In this document: positions 51,413-60,213 of the stretch, piece by piece
Position numbering within the stretch: position 1 is the first letter of the stretch
Layout of the letters: each line of letters starts with the position of its first letter
DNA from: Hydrogenovibrio sp049975065
GTDB taxonomy: Bacteria; Pseudomonadota; Gammaproteobacteria; Thiomicrospirales; Thiomicrospiraceae
DNA length: 64,000 nt
Assembly (NCBI GenBank): GCA_049975065.1
Contig: JBNGDN010000001.1
Reading direction: 5' to 3' (one strand)
Position numbers and translations under genes: made by a program
Notes under the pieces: model-generated
Seen by the model: the letters and a program-made list of their open reading frames with translations, nothing else
What the model was told of the DNA's origin: nothing
Database searches by the model: none

Positions 51413-52555
51413 ATGTCAAAAATCAAAGTATTAGTTGTCGATGATTCGGCCTTAGTTCGATCCATGTTGCAGGAGATGTTGAGTGAAGATCCCGATATCG
51501 ATGTGGTGGGAACCGCTTCAGATCCTTACGATGCGCGTGATAAAGTCAAGGTGTTGCACCCGGATGTACTCACGCTGGATGTCGAAATGCCCAAGATGGA
51601 TGGGGTTACTTTTCTGAAAAACCTCATGCGGCTTCATCCGTTGCCGGTGGTGATGGTTTCCACGTTAACGGAAAAGGGGGCGGACATTACCTTTGAAGCG
51701 CTGGAACTCGGTGCGGTGGATTTTGTGACGAAGCCAAAGATTGACTTGGCACACACCTTTGAAGATTATGCGGTTGAAATTCGTAAAAAAGTCAAAACCG
51801 CCGCCAAAGTGTCTAAGTACCAGCTTGAACGCCATTATGCGCGTTATGCCGCGAACTTGAAGCAAAAGCCGGATGTGCTACCCAGTGTGCCGCGTAGCCC
51901 GAGCAGTCGGAGTGTGGTTGAAAAGTACACAGCCGATGTCATCGTGCAGAAAAAAGCCCCATCTGCCGTGTCACGGGTCACGGACAAGATTATTGCGCTG
52001 GGCGCGTCAACCGGTGGAACCGAGGCCATCAAAGAAGTGTTGATGCGCTTGCCGGCGAACACGCCCGCTATTGTCATTACCCAGCATATTCCCGCTTCCT
52101 TCAGCTTGCCGTTCGCGCAGCGTATGAATACGGTTTCGGAAATGACGGTCACTCAGGCTGAAGATCGTGAGCCGATCTTGAACGGTCATGTTTACATTGC
52201 CCCCGGCGACAAGCACCTGCTGGTGGAGCGCAGCGGAAACGGCTATATTTGCCGTTTAAATGACGGCCCGCCGGTGAATCGTCATAAACCATCGGTGGAT
52301 GTCATGTTTCGTACTGTGGTACAAAATGTTGGTAAAAATGCGGTAGGTGTTTTATTGACGGGCATGGGTGCAGACGGTGCTCGTGGCATGAAAGAACTGC
52401 AGGAAATCGGCGTTCCAACCATTGCACAGGATGAGAAGACCTGTGTTGTCTGGGGGATGCCGGGCGAAGCGGTCAAATTGGGCGCGGCGGATTTTGTATT
52501 GCCACTCGGTAAAGTGCCTGAAAAAATCCTTGAGTTGGTCAAGAAAAAATCCTAA
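51413..52555 (+). CDS. cheB: Chemotaxis methylesterase CheB
   Basis: A response regulator that removes receptor methyl groups. The receiver domain (residues 1-120) has VVDDSALVRSM and the phospho-acceptor Asp in LTLDVEMPKMDG. A linker leads to the esterase domain, with the catalytic Ser in ALGASTGGTEAI, His in ITQHIP and Asp in LTGMGADGARGM. ATG 51413 is preferred. Its TAA is followed by CCCG and the decamer. Confidence 0.97.
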   Translation: MSKIKVLVVDDSALVRSMLQEMLSEDPDIDVVGTASDPYDARDKVKVLHPDVLTLDVEMPKMDGVTFLKNLMRLHPLPVVMVSTLTEKGADITFEALELGAVDFVTKPKIDLAHTFEDYAVEIRKKVKTAAKVSKYQLERHYARYAANLKQKPDVLPSVPRSPSSRSVVEKYTADVIVQKKAPSAVSRVTDKIIALGASTGGTEAIKEVLMRLPANTPAIVITQHIPASFSLPFAQRMNTVSEMTVTQAEDREPILNGHVYIAPGDKHLLVERSGNGYICRLNDGPPVNRHKPSVDVMFRTVVQNVGKNAVGVLLTGMGADGARGMKELQEIGVPTIAQDEKTCVVWGMPGEAVKLGAADFVLPLGKVPEKILELVKKKS

Positions 52556-52559
52556 CCCG

Positions 52560-52569
52560 CCAGGCCTGG
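52560..52569. repeat. CCAGGCCTGG palindrome, copy 20
   Basis: Four bases after the cheB stop codon, in the sequence TAACCCG-CCAGGCCTGG-TTAA. Confidence 0.95.
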
Positions 52570-52732
52570 TTAAAACGGCTCAAGCGCTGTCTGGGCACGA
52601 TGTTTTCAGCGATAATTGCACCTGTTCCAGAAAATGGCATATTACCTGCTTTTACATTCTTAATTCTGAGACTTCGCAAGTGCTTTGATGCTTGTTGAAG
52701 CCTTGTCTAACGTTTTAACTAAGGAAGTACGC

Positions 52733-53974
52733 ATGTTACATACATTACAGCAATTCTGGCCGGCTTGGTTACTCACGCTGTTGAGTGTTGTATTAACGTT
52801 CCTCGATATTCCTTTTGTCGGAGCCATTGCATTGGTGGTTGTGTCATTGATTTGGACGCTGTCGGTGGCAAAGTTTGCCAGAGAGCATGGCGAGGAACCG
52901 CAAACCCGTTTGCCTGCTGTTTCCAGCGCAACCAGTGTTTCAGCCAGTCAATCCGCTAATTTTGATGCGGCGGTCATTGACGACTCGCTGCAAGTCATTA
53001 TGAATGACATTGATTCGGTTGTGGATCAAGAGGTTGAGGTGGTGCGTGCCGAGTTGCTGCAGGTTAAGGACTTGGTGGCGGAGGCGATTGAGACACTCAA
53101 TGACAGTTTTATGGGGTTGCACAGTCAAACACAAGCTGAATACAAAATGGTGGTGTCCCTGCTGGATAATCTGGGCGGTACCGGCGATGGCATGAGTATC
53201 CAAAAGTTCTCGACCGAAATCAAAGGCGTTCTGGAGTTTTTGATTACGTTATTGAGAAATTCCAGTCAACGCAGCAATGAAACGGTCGATAAAATCGACG
53301 ATATGGTCAGTCAGATCGAATCGATTTTCGCCCTGTTGGAAGATGTTAAAGGCATTGCCGACCAGACCAATCTGCTCGCACTGAATGCAGCGATTGAAGC
53401 GGCACGAGCAGGAGAGGCCGGACGTGGTTTTGCCGTGGTGGCGGATGAAGTTCGCAAGTTATCATTGAACTCCAATCAACTCAATGACCAGATTCGCAAG
53501 CAGGCCGAAAAGGCCAAGCAAACCGTTGATCATGTTCGCCGCCGGGTGATGGACACCGCCGAAAAAGATATGCAGGAAGCGAACTCATCACAGGAACAAG
53601 TGACCGTGCTGATTGATGATCTTGAAGCGATGAATAACGGTATTTCCGACAAGCTAGGCGATGTCTCCGGCATTATTTCCGAAATTGAAAAAAGTGTTTC
53701 CAATGCAATGCGGTCATTGCAGTTTGAAGACATTGTGCGTCAGTTGGTTGAGCAGGTATTGCATCACTTGGAAAACCTAAGCGGTTTTTCGCATAAAATT
53801 AACCATTTTATTGAAGAAAGTAAAAACGACCCGGTGCAATCTGTGTCGGAGCATCGGGAGCGCTTGGAAGCCTTCCGTCAAACCATTCATGCCGAGCGTC
53901 AGGAAATTGAATCCAAACGGATGCGACGCGTGCAGTCGGAATCCATGGAAGAGGGTGAAATCGATTTGTTTTGA
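52733..53974 (+). CDS. Methyl-accepting-type chemoreceptor without a periplasmic sensor
   Basis: Two N-terminal membrane helices (about residues 8-47) with almost no periplasmic loop lead straight to a cytoplasmic signalling region. The hairpin tip IADQTNLLALNAAIEAARAGEAGRGFAVVADEVRKLS is the highly conserved CheA/CheW contact. No periplasmic ligand domain or PAS domain is seen, so it may sense a membrane or internal signal. Near the end, LQFEDIVRQLVEQVLHHL recalls the CheZ motif SFQDLTGQVL. AAGGA precedes the ATG at 52733. It has 413 residues. Confidence 0.92.
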   Translation: MLHTLQQFWPAWLLTLLSVVLTFLDIPFVGAIALVVVSLIWTLSVAKFAREHGEEPQTRLPAVSSATSVSASQSANFDAAVIDDSLQVIMNDIDSVVDQEVEVVRAELLQVKDLVAEAIETLNDSFMGLHSQTQAEYKMVVSLLDNLGGTGDGMSIQKFSTEIKGVLEFLITLLRNSSQRSNETVDKIDDMVSQIESIFALLEDVKGIADQTNLLALNAAIEAARAGEAGRGFAVVADEVRKLSLNSNQLNDQIRKQAEKAKQTVDHVRRRVMDTAEKDMQEANSSQEQVTVLIDDLEAMNNGISDKLGDVSGIISEIEKSVSNAMRSLQFEDIVRQLVEQVLHHLENLSGFSHKINHFIEESKNDPVQSVSEHRERLEAFRQTIHAERQEIESKRMRRVQSESMEEGEIDLF

Positions 53975-54010
53975 TGGTGCTTCTTGTGTCCAAAGTTCAT
54001 TGTTTAAGTT

Positions 54011-54038
54011 AAAAAAGCACCTTTTTAGGTGCTTTTTT
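54011..54038. terminator. Bidirectional terminator between the receptor gene and a small membrane protein gene
   Basis: AAAAAAGCACCT TTTT AGGTGCTTTTTT is a perfect hairpin with A and T tracts on both sides and lies between convergent genes. Confidence 0.92.
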
Positions 54039-54068
54039 ATTGCGTTCAAAACGGTTAGCGAAGCGAAA

Positions 54069-54353
54069 TTAGGGTGCCATATTGCCCATTTGATTATTCC
54101 AAAGGCTGCCAAACAGTAAGCTGAACAAAATACCGGTTGCAAAAACAATGTACCAATAACGACGCATCTTAGCCGCTTGCGCGATTTCAGTTTCGCTGAG
54201 TTCACTCTCTTTAGGGCGATCTTTAAAAAAGACCAGCATAAAACCAATGGCGGAAATGAATCCGGCAATATTGGCCAGATAGTGATTGCCGGTCAACATG
54301 GAAGCAATGCCGAGTGCCAGTATAATGGAATAGGTGATCAACAAGTTTTTCAT
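54069..54353 (-). CDS. Small membrane protein of unknown function, 94 aa
   Basis: Two hydrophobic segments near the N-terminus (about 5-20 and 27-42), a charged loop (KDRPKESELSETEIAQAAKMRR) and a third helix (WYIVFATGILFSLLFG). I recognise no family. It is convergent with the chemoreceptor gene and divergent from the NIF3-like gene. Confidence 0.65.
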   Translation of the reverse strand: MKNLLITYSIILALGIASMLTGNHYLANIAGFISAIGFMLVFFKDRPKESELSETEIAQAAKMRRYWYIVFATGILFSLLFGSLWNNQMGNMAP

Positions 54354-54409
54354 AAGGCGCCCTTGTGTTATCGGTTAATGCGCTATTTTATTCGCTTTGA
54401 GGTGTGGAT

Positions 54410-54727
54410 ATGTATAAATTATGTTTTTTTGTCCCGGAAGATTTTGTAGAGGACGTCAAACAAGCGGTTTTTGCTGCCGGTGCAGGGCGGATCGGTAATT
54501 ATGAGCAGTGTTGCTGGCAAGTTAAGGGGCAGGGGCAGTTCAAGCCTTTACCGGGCAGTCAGCCGTTTTTGGGACGGCAAAACGAATTGGAAAGGGTGAA
54601 CGAGTATCGAGTCGAAATGGTGATGCAAGAAAATCTTGCGACAGAGGTCATTCAAGCCTTGAAGCGGGCGCATCCTTATGAAGCACCGGCTTATGAAGTG
54701 ATGGCGTTAATTGACGTGCCCAGCTAA
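54410..54727 (+). CDS. NIF3/YqfO C-terminal-like small protein
   Basis: A 105-residue protein of the NGG1p-interacting factor (NIF3)-like, PII/CutA-fold type found as an insert in YqfO. YKLCFFVPEDFVEDVKQAVFAAGAGRIGNYEQCCW and HPYEAPAYEVMAL are characteristic. The ligand is unknown. GAGGTG precedes the ATG. The stop is followed at once by CCCGAA, the end motif of the repeat family. Confidence 0.82.
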   Translation: MYKLCFFVPEDFVEDVKQAVFAAGAGRIGNYEQCCWQVKGQGQFKPLPGSQPFLGRQNELERVNEYRVEMVMQENLATEVIQALKRAHPYEAPAYEVMALIDVPS

Positions 54728-54751
54728 CCCGAATGTTTCCCTTCGGGCTAA
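54725..54751. repeat. Possible solo end of the intergenic repeat family
   Basis: TAACCCGAATGTTT matches the left end of copy A. CTTCGGGCTAA, about 8 bp on, matches a right end, so the unit is a tiny inverted repeat on the stop codon of the NIF3-like gene. It could equally be an unrelated terminator hairpin. Confidence 0.4.
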
Positions 54752-54773
54752 GACGCTGGATGATTACAGGCGT

Positions 54774-55481
54774 TTAAGCACCGGAGGGTGTTGCCTTGAT
54801 TAATTCGATGGTGAAGATCAGTGTTTCATTCGGGCCAATAATGTCCCCAGCCCCTTTGGCACCGTACCCTAAAGCCGGCGGCACATAGATTTCCCATTTC
54901 GCGCCGGGTTTCATCATTTTTAATGCCTCTCCCCAGCCGGCGATGACGTCGCCCATCTGAAACTCGATGGGCTTGCCGCGAGCATAGGAACTGTCAAATT
55001 CCGTGCCATCAATTAAGGTGCCTTTATAGTTAGCGGTCAGGAGATCATCTTCATTTGGCGATTGGCCACTTCCCGGTTCAATGACACGGTACTGCAGGCC
55101 GCTGGAAGTCACTTTAACGCCTTCACGTTTTTTGTTTTTCGCTAAAAACGCCTGCCCTTTTTGAGCGTTTTCCTCGGCTTGCTGCTTGCGGGCTTCCGCC
55201 TGTTGCGCCAGCACTTTTTGCTTCACTTGGTTGACCGCTTCTTGCATTTGTGTCTCGGTTAGACGCAAGGGGGTTTGGTTTATAACGTCTTTCAGCCCTA
55301 GGGTCAAGGCAGGAATGTCAATGCTGACCCCTTGTTGTTGAAAGCTTTTGGCGAGATCGGCACCGAGGGTGTAACTGGCTTGTTGTTCAACGGTTTTTAA
55401 TTGCGAGTCGGCCGCCAAGGCGTTCATTTGTGAGCCGATGAGGGCGGTAAACAGTAACGTCGTCGAGAGTGTTTTTTTCAT
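54774..55481 (-). CDS. FKBP-type peptidyl-prolyl isomerase, exported
   Basis: A periplasmic folding helper of the FkpA/Mip type. A signal peptide ends at about Ala23 (QMNALA). The N-terminal helical dimerisation domain (residues 30-125) contains QASYTLGADLAKSF. The C-terminal FKBP domain shows the proline-binding residues in YKGTLIDGTEFDSSYARG, VIAGWGEAL and PPALGYGAKG. It has 235 residues. Confidence 0.93.
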   Translation of the reverse strand: MKKTLSTTLLFTALIGSQMNALAADSQLKTVEQQASYTLGADLAKSFQQQGVSIDIPALTLGLKDVINQTPLRLTETQMQEAVNQVKQKVLAQQAEARKQQAEENAQKGQAFLAKNKKREGVKVTSSGLQYRVIEPGSGQSPNEDDLLTANYKGTLIDGTEFDSSYARGKPIEFQMGDVIAGWGEALKMMKPGAKWEIYVPPALGYGAKGAGDIIGPNETLIFTIELIKATPSGA

Positions 55482-55584
55482 TAAAAGTTCCGAGTTTAGG
55501 GTTAAAGAGCATTTCGGTTAGCGTTTCGTTCACCGAATTCGCCAAGCTGTCGGCGAATTCGGTCACGAAGGTTAAGCGGGGAGA

Positions 55585-56541
55585 TCAGGCCTGGTGATCA
55601 AGGTGATCCAAGTATTTTTCAGCGTCCAAGGCCGCCATGCAGCCTGCGCCGGCAGACGTGATGGCTTGCTTGTAGACTTGATCCATGACATCCCCTGCTG
55701 CAAAAATGCCCGGGATGGACGTTTGCGTGGCATTGCCTTGCAAGCCGCTTTGCACTTTCAAGTAGCCGTGATCCATGTCCAGTTGCCCGTCGAAAATACC
55801 GGTATTCGGCGTGTGACCGATGGCAATGAAAACGCCGGCCACGTCGATTTCTTTGGTGTCGCCAGTTTGCGTGTTTTTCAAACGCAATCCGGTTACGCCC
55901 ATGTTGTCGCCCAGTACCTCTTCCAAGGTGCTGTTGTATTCGATGGTGATGTTGCCATTTTCGGCTTTTTCTTTCAATTGGTCGGCGAGGATCTTTTCCG
56001 AGCTGAAGCTGTCGCGACGATGCACAATGGTGACTTCCGCGGCGATGTTGGACAGATACAAGGCTTCTTCCACGGCGGTGTTGCCGCCGCCAATGACCGC
56101 CACTTTCTGGTTGCGGTAAAAGAAACCGTCACAAGTTGCGCAAGCGGAAACGCCTTTGCCTTTAAAGGCTTCTTCGGATTCCAAACCGAGGTATTTGGCG
56201 GAAGCGCCGGTGGCGATAATCAGCGCATCGCAGGTGTACTCACCGCTGTCACCAACCAGTTTGAATGGGCGCTGTTGCAATTCGGCGGTGTGGATGTGGT
56301 CGAAAATGATTTCGGTTCCGAAACGTTCGGCGTGTTTTTGCATGCGCACCATCAAGTCCGGGCCGGTCAGACCTTCCACGTCGCCCGGCCAGTTGTCCAC
56401 TTCGGTGGTGGTGGTGAGCTGGCCGCCTTGTTGCATACCGGTAATCATCACCGGTTCCAAGTTTGCGCGCGCCGCATAAACCGCAGCGGTGTATCCGGCG
56501 GGGCCGGATCCAAGAATCAATAGTTTACAATGCTTTGACAT
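55585..56541 (-). CDS. trxB: Thioredoxin reductase
   Basis: Reduces thioredoxin with NADPH. The FAD motif LLILGSGPAGYTAAVYAARA, the redox-active CATC in SACATCDGFF, the NADPH motif VIGGGNTAVEEAL and the C-terminal FAAGDVMD are all visible. AAGGAAGA lies before the ATG at 56541. The final residues and the TGA stop are encoded by CCAGGCCTGA, a one-base variant of the decamer. It is divergent from ftsK. Confidence 0.97.
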   Translation of the reverse strand: MSKHCKLLILGSGPAGYTAAVYAARANLEPVMITGMQQGGQLTTTTEVDNWPGDVEGLTGPDLMVRMQKHAERFGTEIIFDHIHTAELQQRPFKLVGDSGEYTCDALIIATGASAKYLGLESEEAFKGKGVSACATCDGFFYRNQKVAVIGGGNTAVEEALYLSNIAAEVTIVHRRDSFSSEKILADQLKEKAENGNITIEYNSTLEEVLGDNMGVTGLRLKNTQTGDTKEIDVAGVFIAIGHTPNTGIFDGQLDMDHGYLKVQSGLQGNATQTSIPGIFAAGDVMDQVYKQAITSAGAGCMAALDAEKYLDHLDHQA

Positions 56542-56848
56542 GGTTTCTTCCTTGTAACGGGTTGCATGAGTCGATCGAAATGCCGTGGCGACCGTTGCCA
56601 TTCGGGCACTGCCAAGCCAATTGAGCCGCGGTGCAATAGAATCAACAGCCACCTTCAAATATGCTAGAATTCTAGCAGTTTTTGACGCGTCATTGCAGTT
56701 TTTATAACACTTGGCACCGCCATCTAAGGTGTCGGGAAACCTTGATTTTTGTCAGGTTTATGGCGTATTCACTTTAATCTGTCGGGCGCGTAACGTGCGC
56801 CAGTGTTACTTCAGCATTCCGAACCATAATCAGGTGAAATCAAGCGGT
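56542..56848. promoter_or_regulatory. Divergent trxB-ftsK control region
   Basis: About 307 bp. It contains a 16-bp perfect palindrome at 56662-56677. A possible ftsK promoter just after it is TTGACG at 56682-56687 and TATAAC at 56703-56708 (15-bp spacer, short). No gene fits here. Confidence 0.5.
56662..56677. promoter_or_regulatory. Perfect 16-bp palindrome, candidate operator
   Basis: TGCTAGAATTCTAGCA is fully symmetric and lies directly upstream of the possible ftsK -35 box. It has the size and symmetry of a dimeric regulator site. It does not match the E. coli LexA box. Confidence 0.45.
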
Positions 56849-59443
56849 ATGGGATTCAAACAACCAAAATCCTCTCAGGCAGCCGACTCGAAAGGTGCAA
56901 AATCGTCCGAAAAACAATCCGCCACATCAACGCAGGGCAAGTCGTCTTCAAACGGCGCTCATTGGGTTTTGAAAGATGCGATTTTGCTGGCGTGCATCGG
57001 GCTATCCGCCTTTCTATTTATTGTGTTATTCAGTTATCAGCCGAGTGATCCGGGGTTTGATACGGTCAATGAAGGCCAGATGGTGCAAAATTATGGTGGT
57101 CGCACCGGCGCTTGGGTGTCTTCATTTATTTTGTATATTTTCGGTGTTTTCGGATTTGCCCTGCCATTCGGACTGTTTGTGGCCGGAATCGTCACCTTAA
57201 AGATTCGCGCCGGGTCCGAAATGGACTATGCACGCTTTTTATTCAGTGTCAGTGGTTTGGTATTATTCATCTTATCCGGAGCAGGGCTGGCGGCTTTGTA
57301 TCTTGAGCCAAATAACCGTCTAATTGAATTGCCATTTTCCGGCGGCGGTGTTTCCGGTTACGAAGTCAGTGCTTTCTTGGTGGATAAAATTGACCTGCTG
57401 GGTGCCACCTTGGTGTTGTTGATTGTATTTGCGATGGCGTTCAGTCTGTTGACCAGTTTTTCTTGGATTACCATTGTCGATTTTACCGGACTCTGGGCGT
57501 GGAAACTGATCGATCGAGTGCAGCTTCGGTTGCAGGCGTGGTGGGCGAAACTTCGGCAGCAACAAGCCGCTAAGCAGGCCGCCAAGCAGGCGGCGAAACG
57601 CCAAAACCAGGCTGAACAAGCCAATGCCGCCAAGACGTTGCCTTCGAAATCTCCCGTCGGGGCGACGGGTTCCGGTGCCGATGGCGAAGGGTCGTCCCTG
57701 CGAAAAAATAAGCCGAAAGTGGTTGAAACTCTGGCTGAGAAGGTGAAGGCGAAGAGTCGGGCGCTGTTGGAAAGCTACGGCGATGAAGTCGAAGCGGAAA
57801 AGCCTAAAAATGAGCCTTCCATTGATTTGGGGCATTTGGACGATGTGGCGGCCAAGCCAGAACGAAATGACGTCGCCGATTCCGGCAAGGTTTCTAATTC
57901 GGTGAAAGTCGGGAAAAAGGCGGTTGCCAGCCGTCATGCACCCTTGCCCGCCGGTGGTGCCTTGCCGGGGGTAGAGTTGTTGGACCCGGTGCCCGAGTAT
58001 GAAGAAGGTTTTTCCGAGTCGGAATTGACCGAGCTGTCCGAACTGCTGGAACAACGGTTGAAGGAATTTGGTGTGGTGGTCAGTGTGGAAGCGGTGCAGC
58101 CTGGGCCGGTGGTGACGCGCTTTGAAGTCTTGCCGGCACCCGGTGTTAAAGTCAGTCAGATCAATAATCTGGCCAAAGATTTGGCGCGGGTGTTATCGGT
58201 GAAGTCGGTGCGTGTCGTGGACATTATTCCTGGAAAATCCGTGGTGGGCATTGAAATTCCCAATGCCGAGCGTGAAGTAGTCAGTTTCCGCGAAGTGATT
58301 TCCTCCGATGAATTCCAAAAATCCAAATCACCGCTGACCGTGGCGCTGGGCAAGGACATTGCCGGTAAGGCGGTGGTGGCAGACATTGCTAAAATGCCGC
58401 ATCTGCTGGTGGCGGGCACCACCGGTTCCGGTAAGTCGGTGGGGGTGAACAGCATGATTTTGAGTCTGTTGTATAAGAGCACGCCTGAAGAAGTACGCTT
58501 GATTATGGTGGATCCGAAAATGCTGGAATTGTCAGTCTATGAGGACATTCCGCATTTGTTGACGCCCGTGGTCACGGATATGTCTGAAGCGGCCAATGCT
58601 TTGCGTTGGAGCGTGTTTGAAATGGATCGTCGTTATCAATTAATGGCCAAACTCGGGGTGCGTAATATCGCTGGGTACAATGCCAAGGTCAAAGGCGCAA
58701 TCGAAAAAGGTGAACCGATTCTAGACCCTTTGTATCAGCAGCCGGCGAATTACGGTCACGAAATGAGTGAGCCACCGCCGACGTTGGAGCCGTTACCTTA
58801 CATTGTCGTGGTGGTGGATGAATTTGCCGATATGATTATGGTGGTCGGTAAAGAAGTGGAGCAACTGATTGCCCGTATTGCGCAAAAAGCAAGAGCGGCG
58901 GGGATTCATTTGATTTTGGCCACTCAGCGGCCGTCGGTGAACGTGATTACCGGTTTAATCAAAGCCAATATTCCAACGCGAATTTCGTTTATGGTCAACA
59001 CCAAAATCGACTCGCGCACCATTCTCGATCAGGGCGGTGCCGAGCAGTTGCTGGGCATGGGCGATATGCTGTTCATGCCGCCGGGCACTGGCAGCCCTAA
59101 GCGAGTGCACGGCGCCTTTATGACCGATGAAGAAGTTCACAAGGTCGCCGATTTTGTGAAATCTCAAGGGGAGCCGCAGTATCTGGAGGTAATTACGCAA
59201 GGGATGCCGCAGGACAATAACGATACACTGGCCGAAGACGCCGAACAGGATTTGCTTTACGATGAGGTGGTGGCGTTTGTGGTGGAAAACCAGCGTGTGT
59301 CGGTGTCGTTGGTGCAGCGTCAGTTTAAAATCGGTTACAACCGAGCGGCGCGCATTGTCGAAGCCATGGAATCATCTGGCGTGGTTTCGTCGATGAAGTC
59401 CAATGGCAATCGGGACGTGCTGGCACCAAAATCGCATGACTGA
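56849..59443 (+). CDS. ftsK: DNA translocase FtsK
   Basis: Anchors at the septum and pumps chromosome dimers toward dif. Four or five membrane helices lie in the N-terminal 190 residues. An Ala/Lys/Gln-rich linker follows, shorter than in E. coli, then the motor with Walker A GTTGSGKS and Walker B YIVVVVDEFADM. The C-terminal gamma winged-helix domain (VVAFVVENQRVSVSLVQRQFKIGYNRAARIVEAME) reads polar sequences. The start at 56849 is chosen because the upstream reading is not conserved-looking. It has 864 residues. Confidence 0.95.
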   Translation: MGFKQPKSSQAADSKGAKSSEKQSATSTQGKSSSNGAHWVLKDAILLACIGLSAFLFIVLFSYQPSDPGFDTVNEGQMVQNYGGRTGAWVSSFILYIFGVFGFALPFGLFVAGIVTLKIRAGSEMDYARFLFSVSGLVLFILSGAGLAALYLEPNNRLIELPFSGGGVSGYEVSAFLVDKIDLLGATLVLLIVFAMAFSLLTSFSWITIVDFTGLWAWKLIDRVQLRLQAWWAKLRQQQAAKQAAKQAAKRQNQAEQANAAKTLPSKSPVGATGSGADGEGSSLRKNKPKVVETLAEKVKAKSRALLESYGDEVEAEKPKNEPSIDLGHLDDVAAKPERNDVADSGKVSNSVKVGKKAVASRHAPLPAGGALPGVELLDPVPEYEEGFSESELTELSELLEQRLKEFGVVVSVEAVQPGPVVTRFEVLPAPGVKVSQINNLAKDLARVLSVKSVRVVDIIPGKSVVGIEIPNAEREVVSFREVISSDEFQKSKSPLTVALGKDIAGKAVVADIAKMPHLLVAGTTGSGKSVGVNSMILSLLYKSTPEEVRLIMVDPKMLELSVYEDIPHLLTPVVTDMSEAANALRWSVFEMDRRYQLMAKLGVRNIAGYNAKVKGAIEKGEPILDPLYQQPANYGHEMSEPPPTLEPLPYIVVVVDEFADMIMVVGKEVEQLIARIAQKARAAGIHLILATQRPSVNVITGLIKANIPTRISFMVNTKIDSRTILDQGGAEQLLGMGDMLFMPPGTGSPKRVHGAFMTDEEVHKVADFVKSQGEPQYLEVITQGMPQDNNDTLAEDAEQDLLYDEVVAFVVENQRVSVSLVQRQFKIGYNRAARIVEAMESSGVVSSMKSNGNRDVLAPKSHD

Positions 59444-59491
59444 TCGTGAAGAAAGCCATTCTTCCGTGAGGAAAGTCATTCCAAGAATTGA

Positions 59492-59501
59492 CCAGGCCTG
59501 G
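59492..59501. repeat. CCAGGCCTGG palindrome, copy 21
   Basis: In the gap between ftsK and lolA. Confidence 0.95.
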
Positions 59502-59546
59502 CGATTTTCCGCAAAGGCACTGGCGGACTTAAAAAGGATAACAACA

Positions 59547-60194
59547 ATGAAATTGCCGTTGTCACGATGGGTGGGGGCACTGTGGGTCGGGCTCCTGTGG
59601 ATGAGCATGGCTCAGAACATTTGGGCGGCAAAATCCGAGATGGCTGTGCTGGAAAGGTTTGTGGCGTCGCTGCACACCTACAGTGCCGAGTTTGAACAGA
59701 CCCAACCGGACGAAGCCCTGTTTGAAATGAACCGTTCCAAGGGCTATTTCGTTATGCAGCGTCCTGGGCGATTGCTTTGGGTGTATGAATCGCCAGATGA
59801 GCAGAAAATCATTTCCGACGGACGCAATGTCTGGGTGTACGATGTCGATCTGGATCAAGCCACGGTGCGACCGCTCAGTTCGGTGGAGGCGGATTTTCCG
59901 CTGAGTTGGCTGATTTATCAAGAGCCGCTTGCTGAACGCTTCGATATTATTCCGGGTGAGGTACGCAACGGCGAAAGCTGGTTTAATCTCAAGCCGAAAG
60001 ACGGCACCTTTTTTCAAAGTTTAGAGGTGGCAATTGCTCATGGCCAAATGACGCAAATCTGGATGTACCAGTCGCCGGAAAACGTTACCAAGGTGCGCTT
60101 TCGGGACATTCAACAGAATCAGCCCGTTCAGGCCAGTCGTTTCGACTTTGTGCCGCCCAGAGGTGTGGATGTCATTGGTCAGCCATTACCTTAG
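59547..60194 (+). CDS. lolA: Outer-membrane lipoprotein carrier LolA
   Basis: A periplasmic chaperone that moves lipoproteins from LolCDE to LolB. A signal peptide ends near IWAAKS. The mature part has the family pattern FVASLHTYSAEFEQT, RSKGYFVMQRPGRLLWVYESP, and IISDGRNVWVYDVDLDQATVRP. AAGGA lies 9 nt before the ATG. It has 215 residues and stands between ftsK and rarA, as usual. Confidence 0.94.
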   Translation: MKLPLSRWVGALWVGLLWMSMAQNIWAAKSEMAVLERFVASLHTYSAEFEQTQPDEALFEMNRSKGYFVMQRPGRLLWVYESPDEQKIISDGRNVWVYDVDLDQATVRPLSSVEADFPLSWLIYQEPLAERFDIIPGEVRNGESWFNLKPKDGTFFQSLEVAIAHGQMTQIWMYQSPENVTKVRFRDIQQNQPVQASRFDFVPPRGVDVIGQPLP

Positions 60195-60213
60195 GGGGAT
60201 AGAGACTAACGTC

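Noticed and set aside
55594..56523. Long plus-strand open frame (309 codons) opposite trxB
   Set aside because: It is a shadow of the strongly supported trxB frame, has no recognisable domain and no ribosome binding site.
57320..58054. 244-codon minus-strand open frame opposite ftsK
   Set aside because: Low-complexity antisense shadow of the ftsK linker region.
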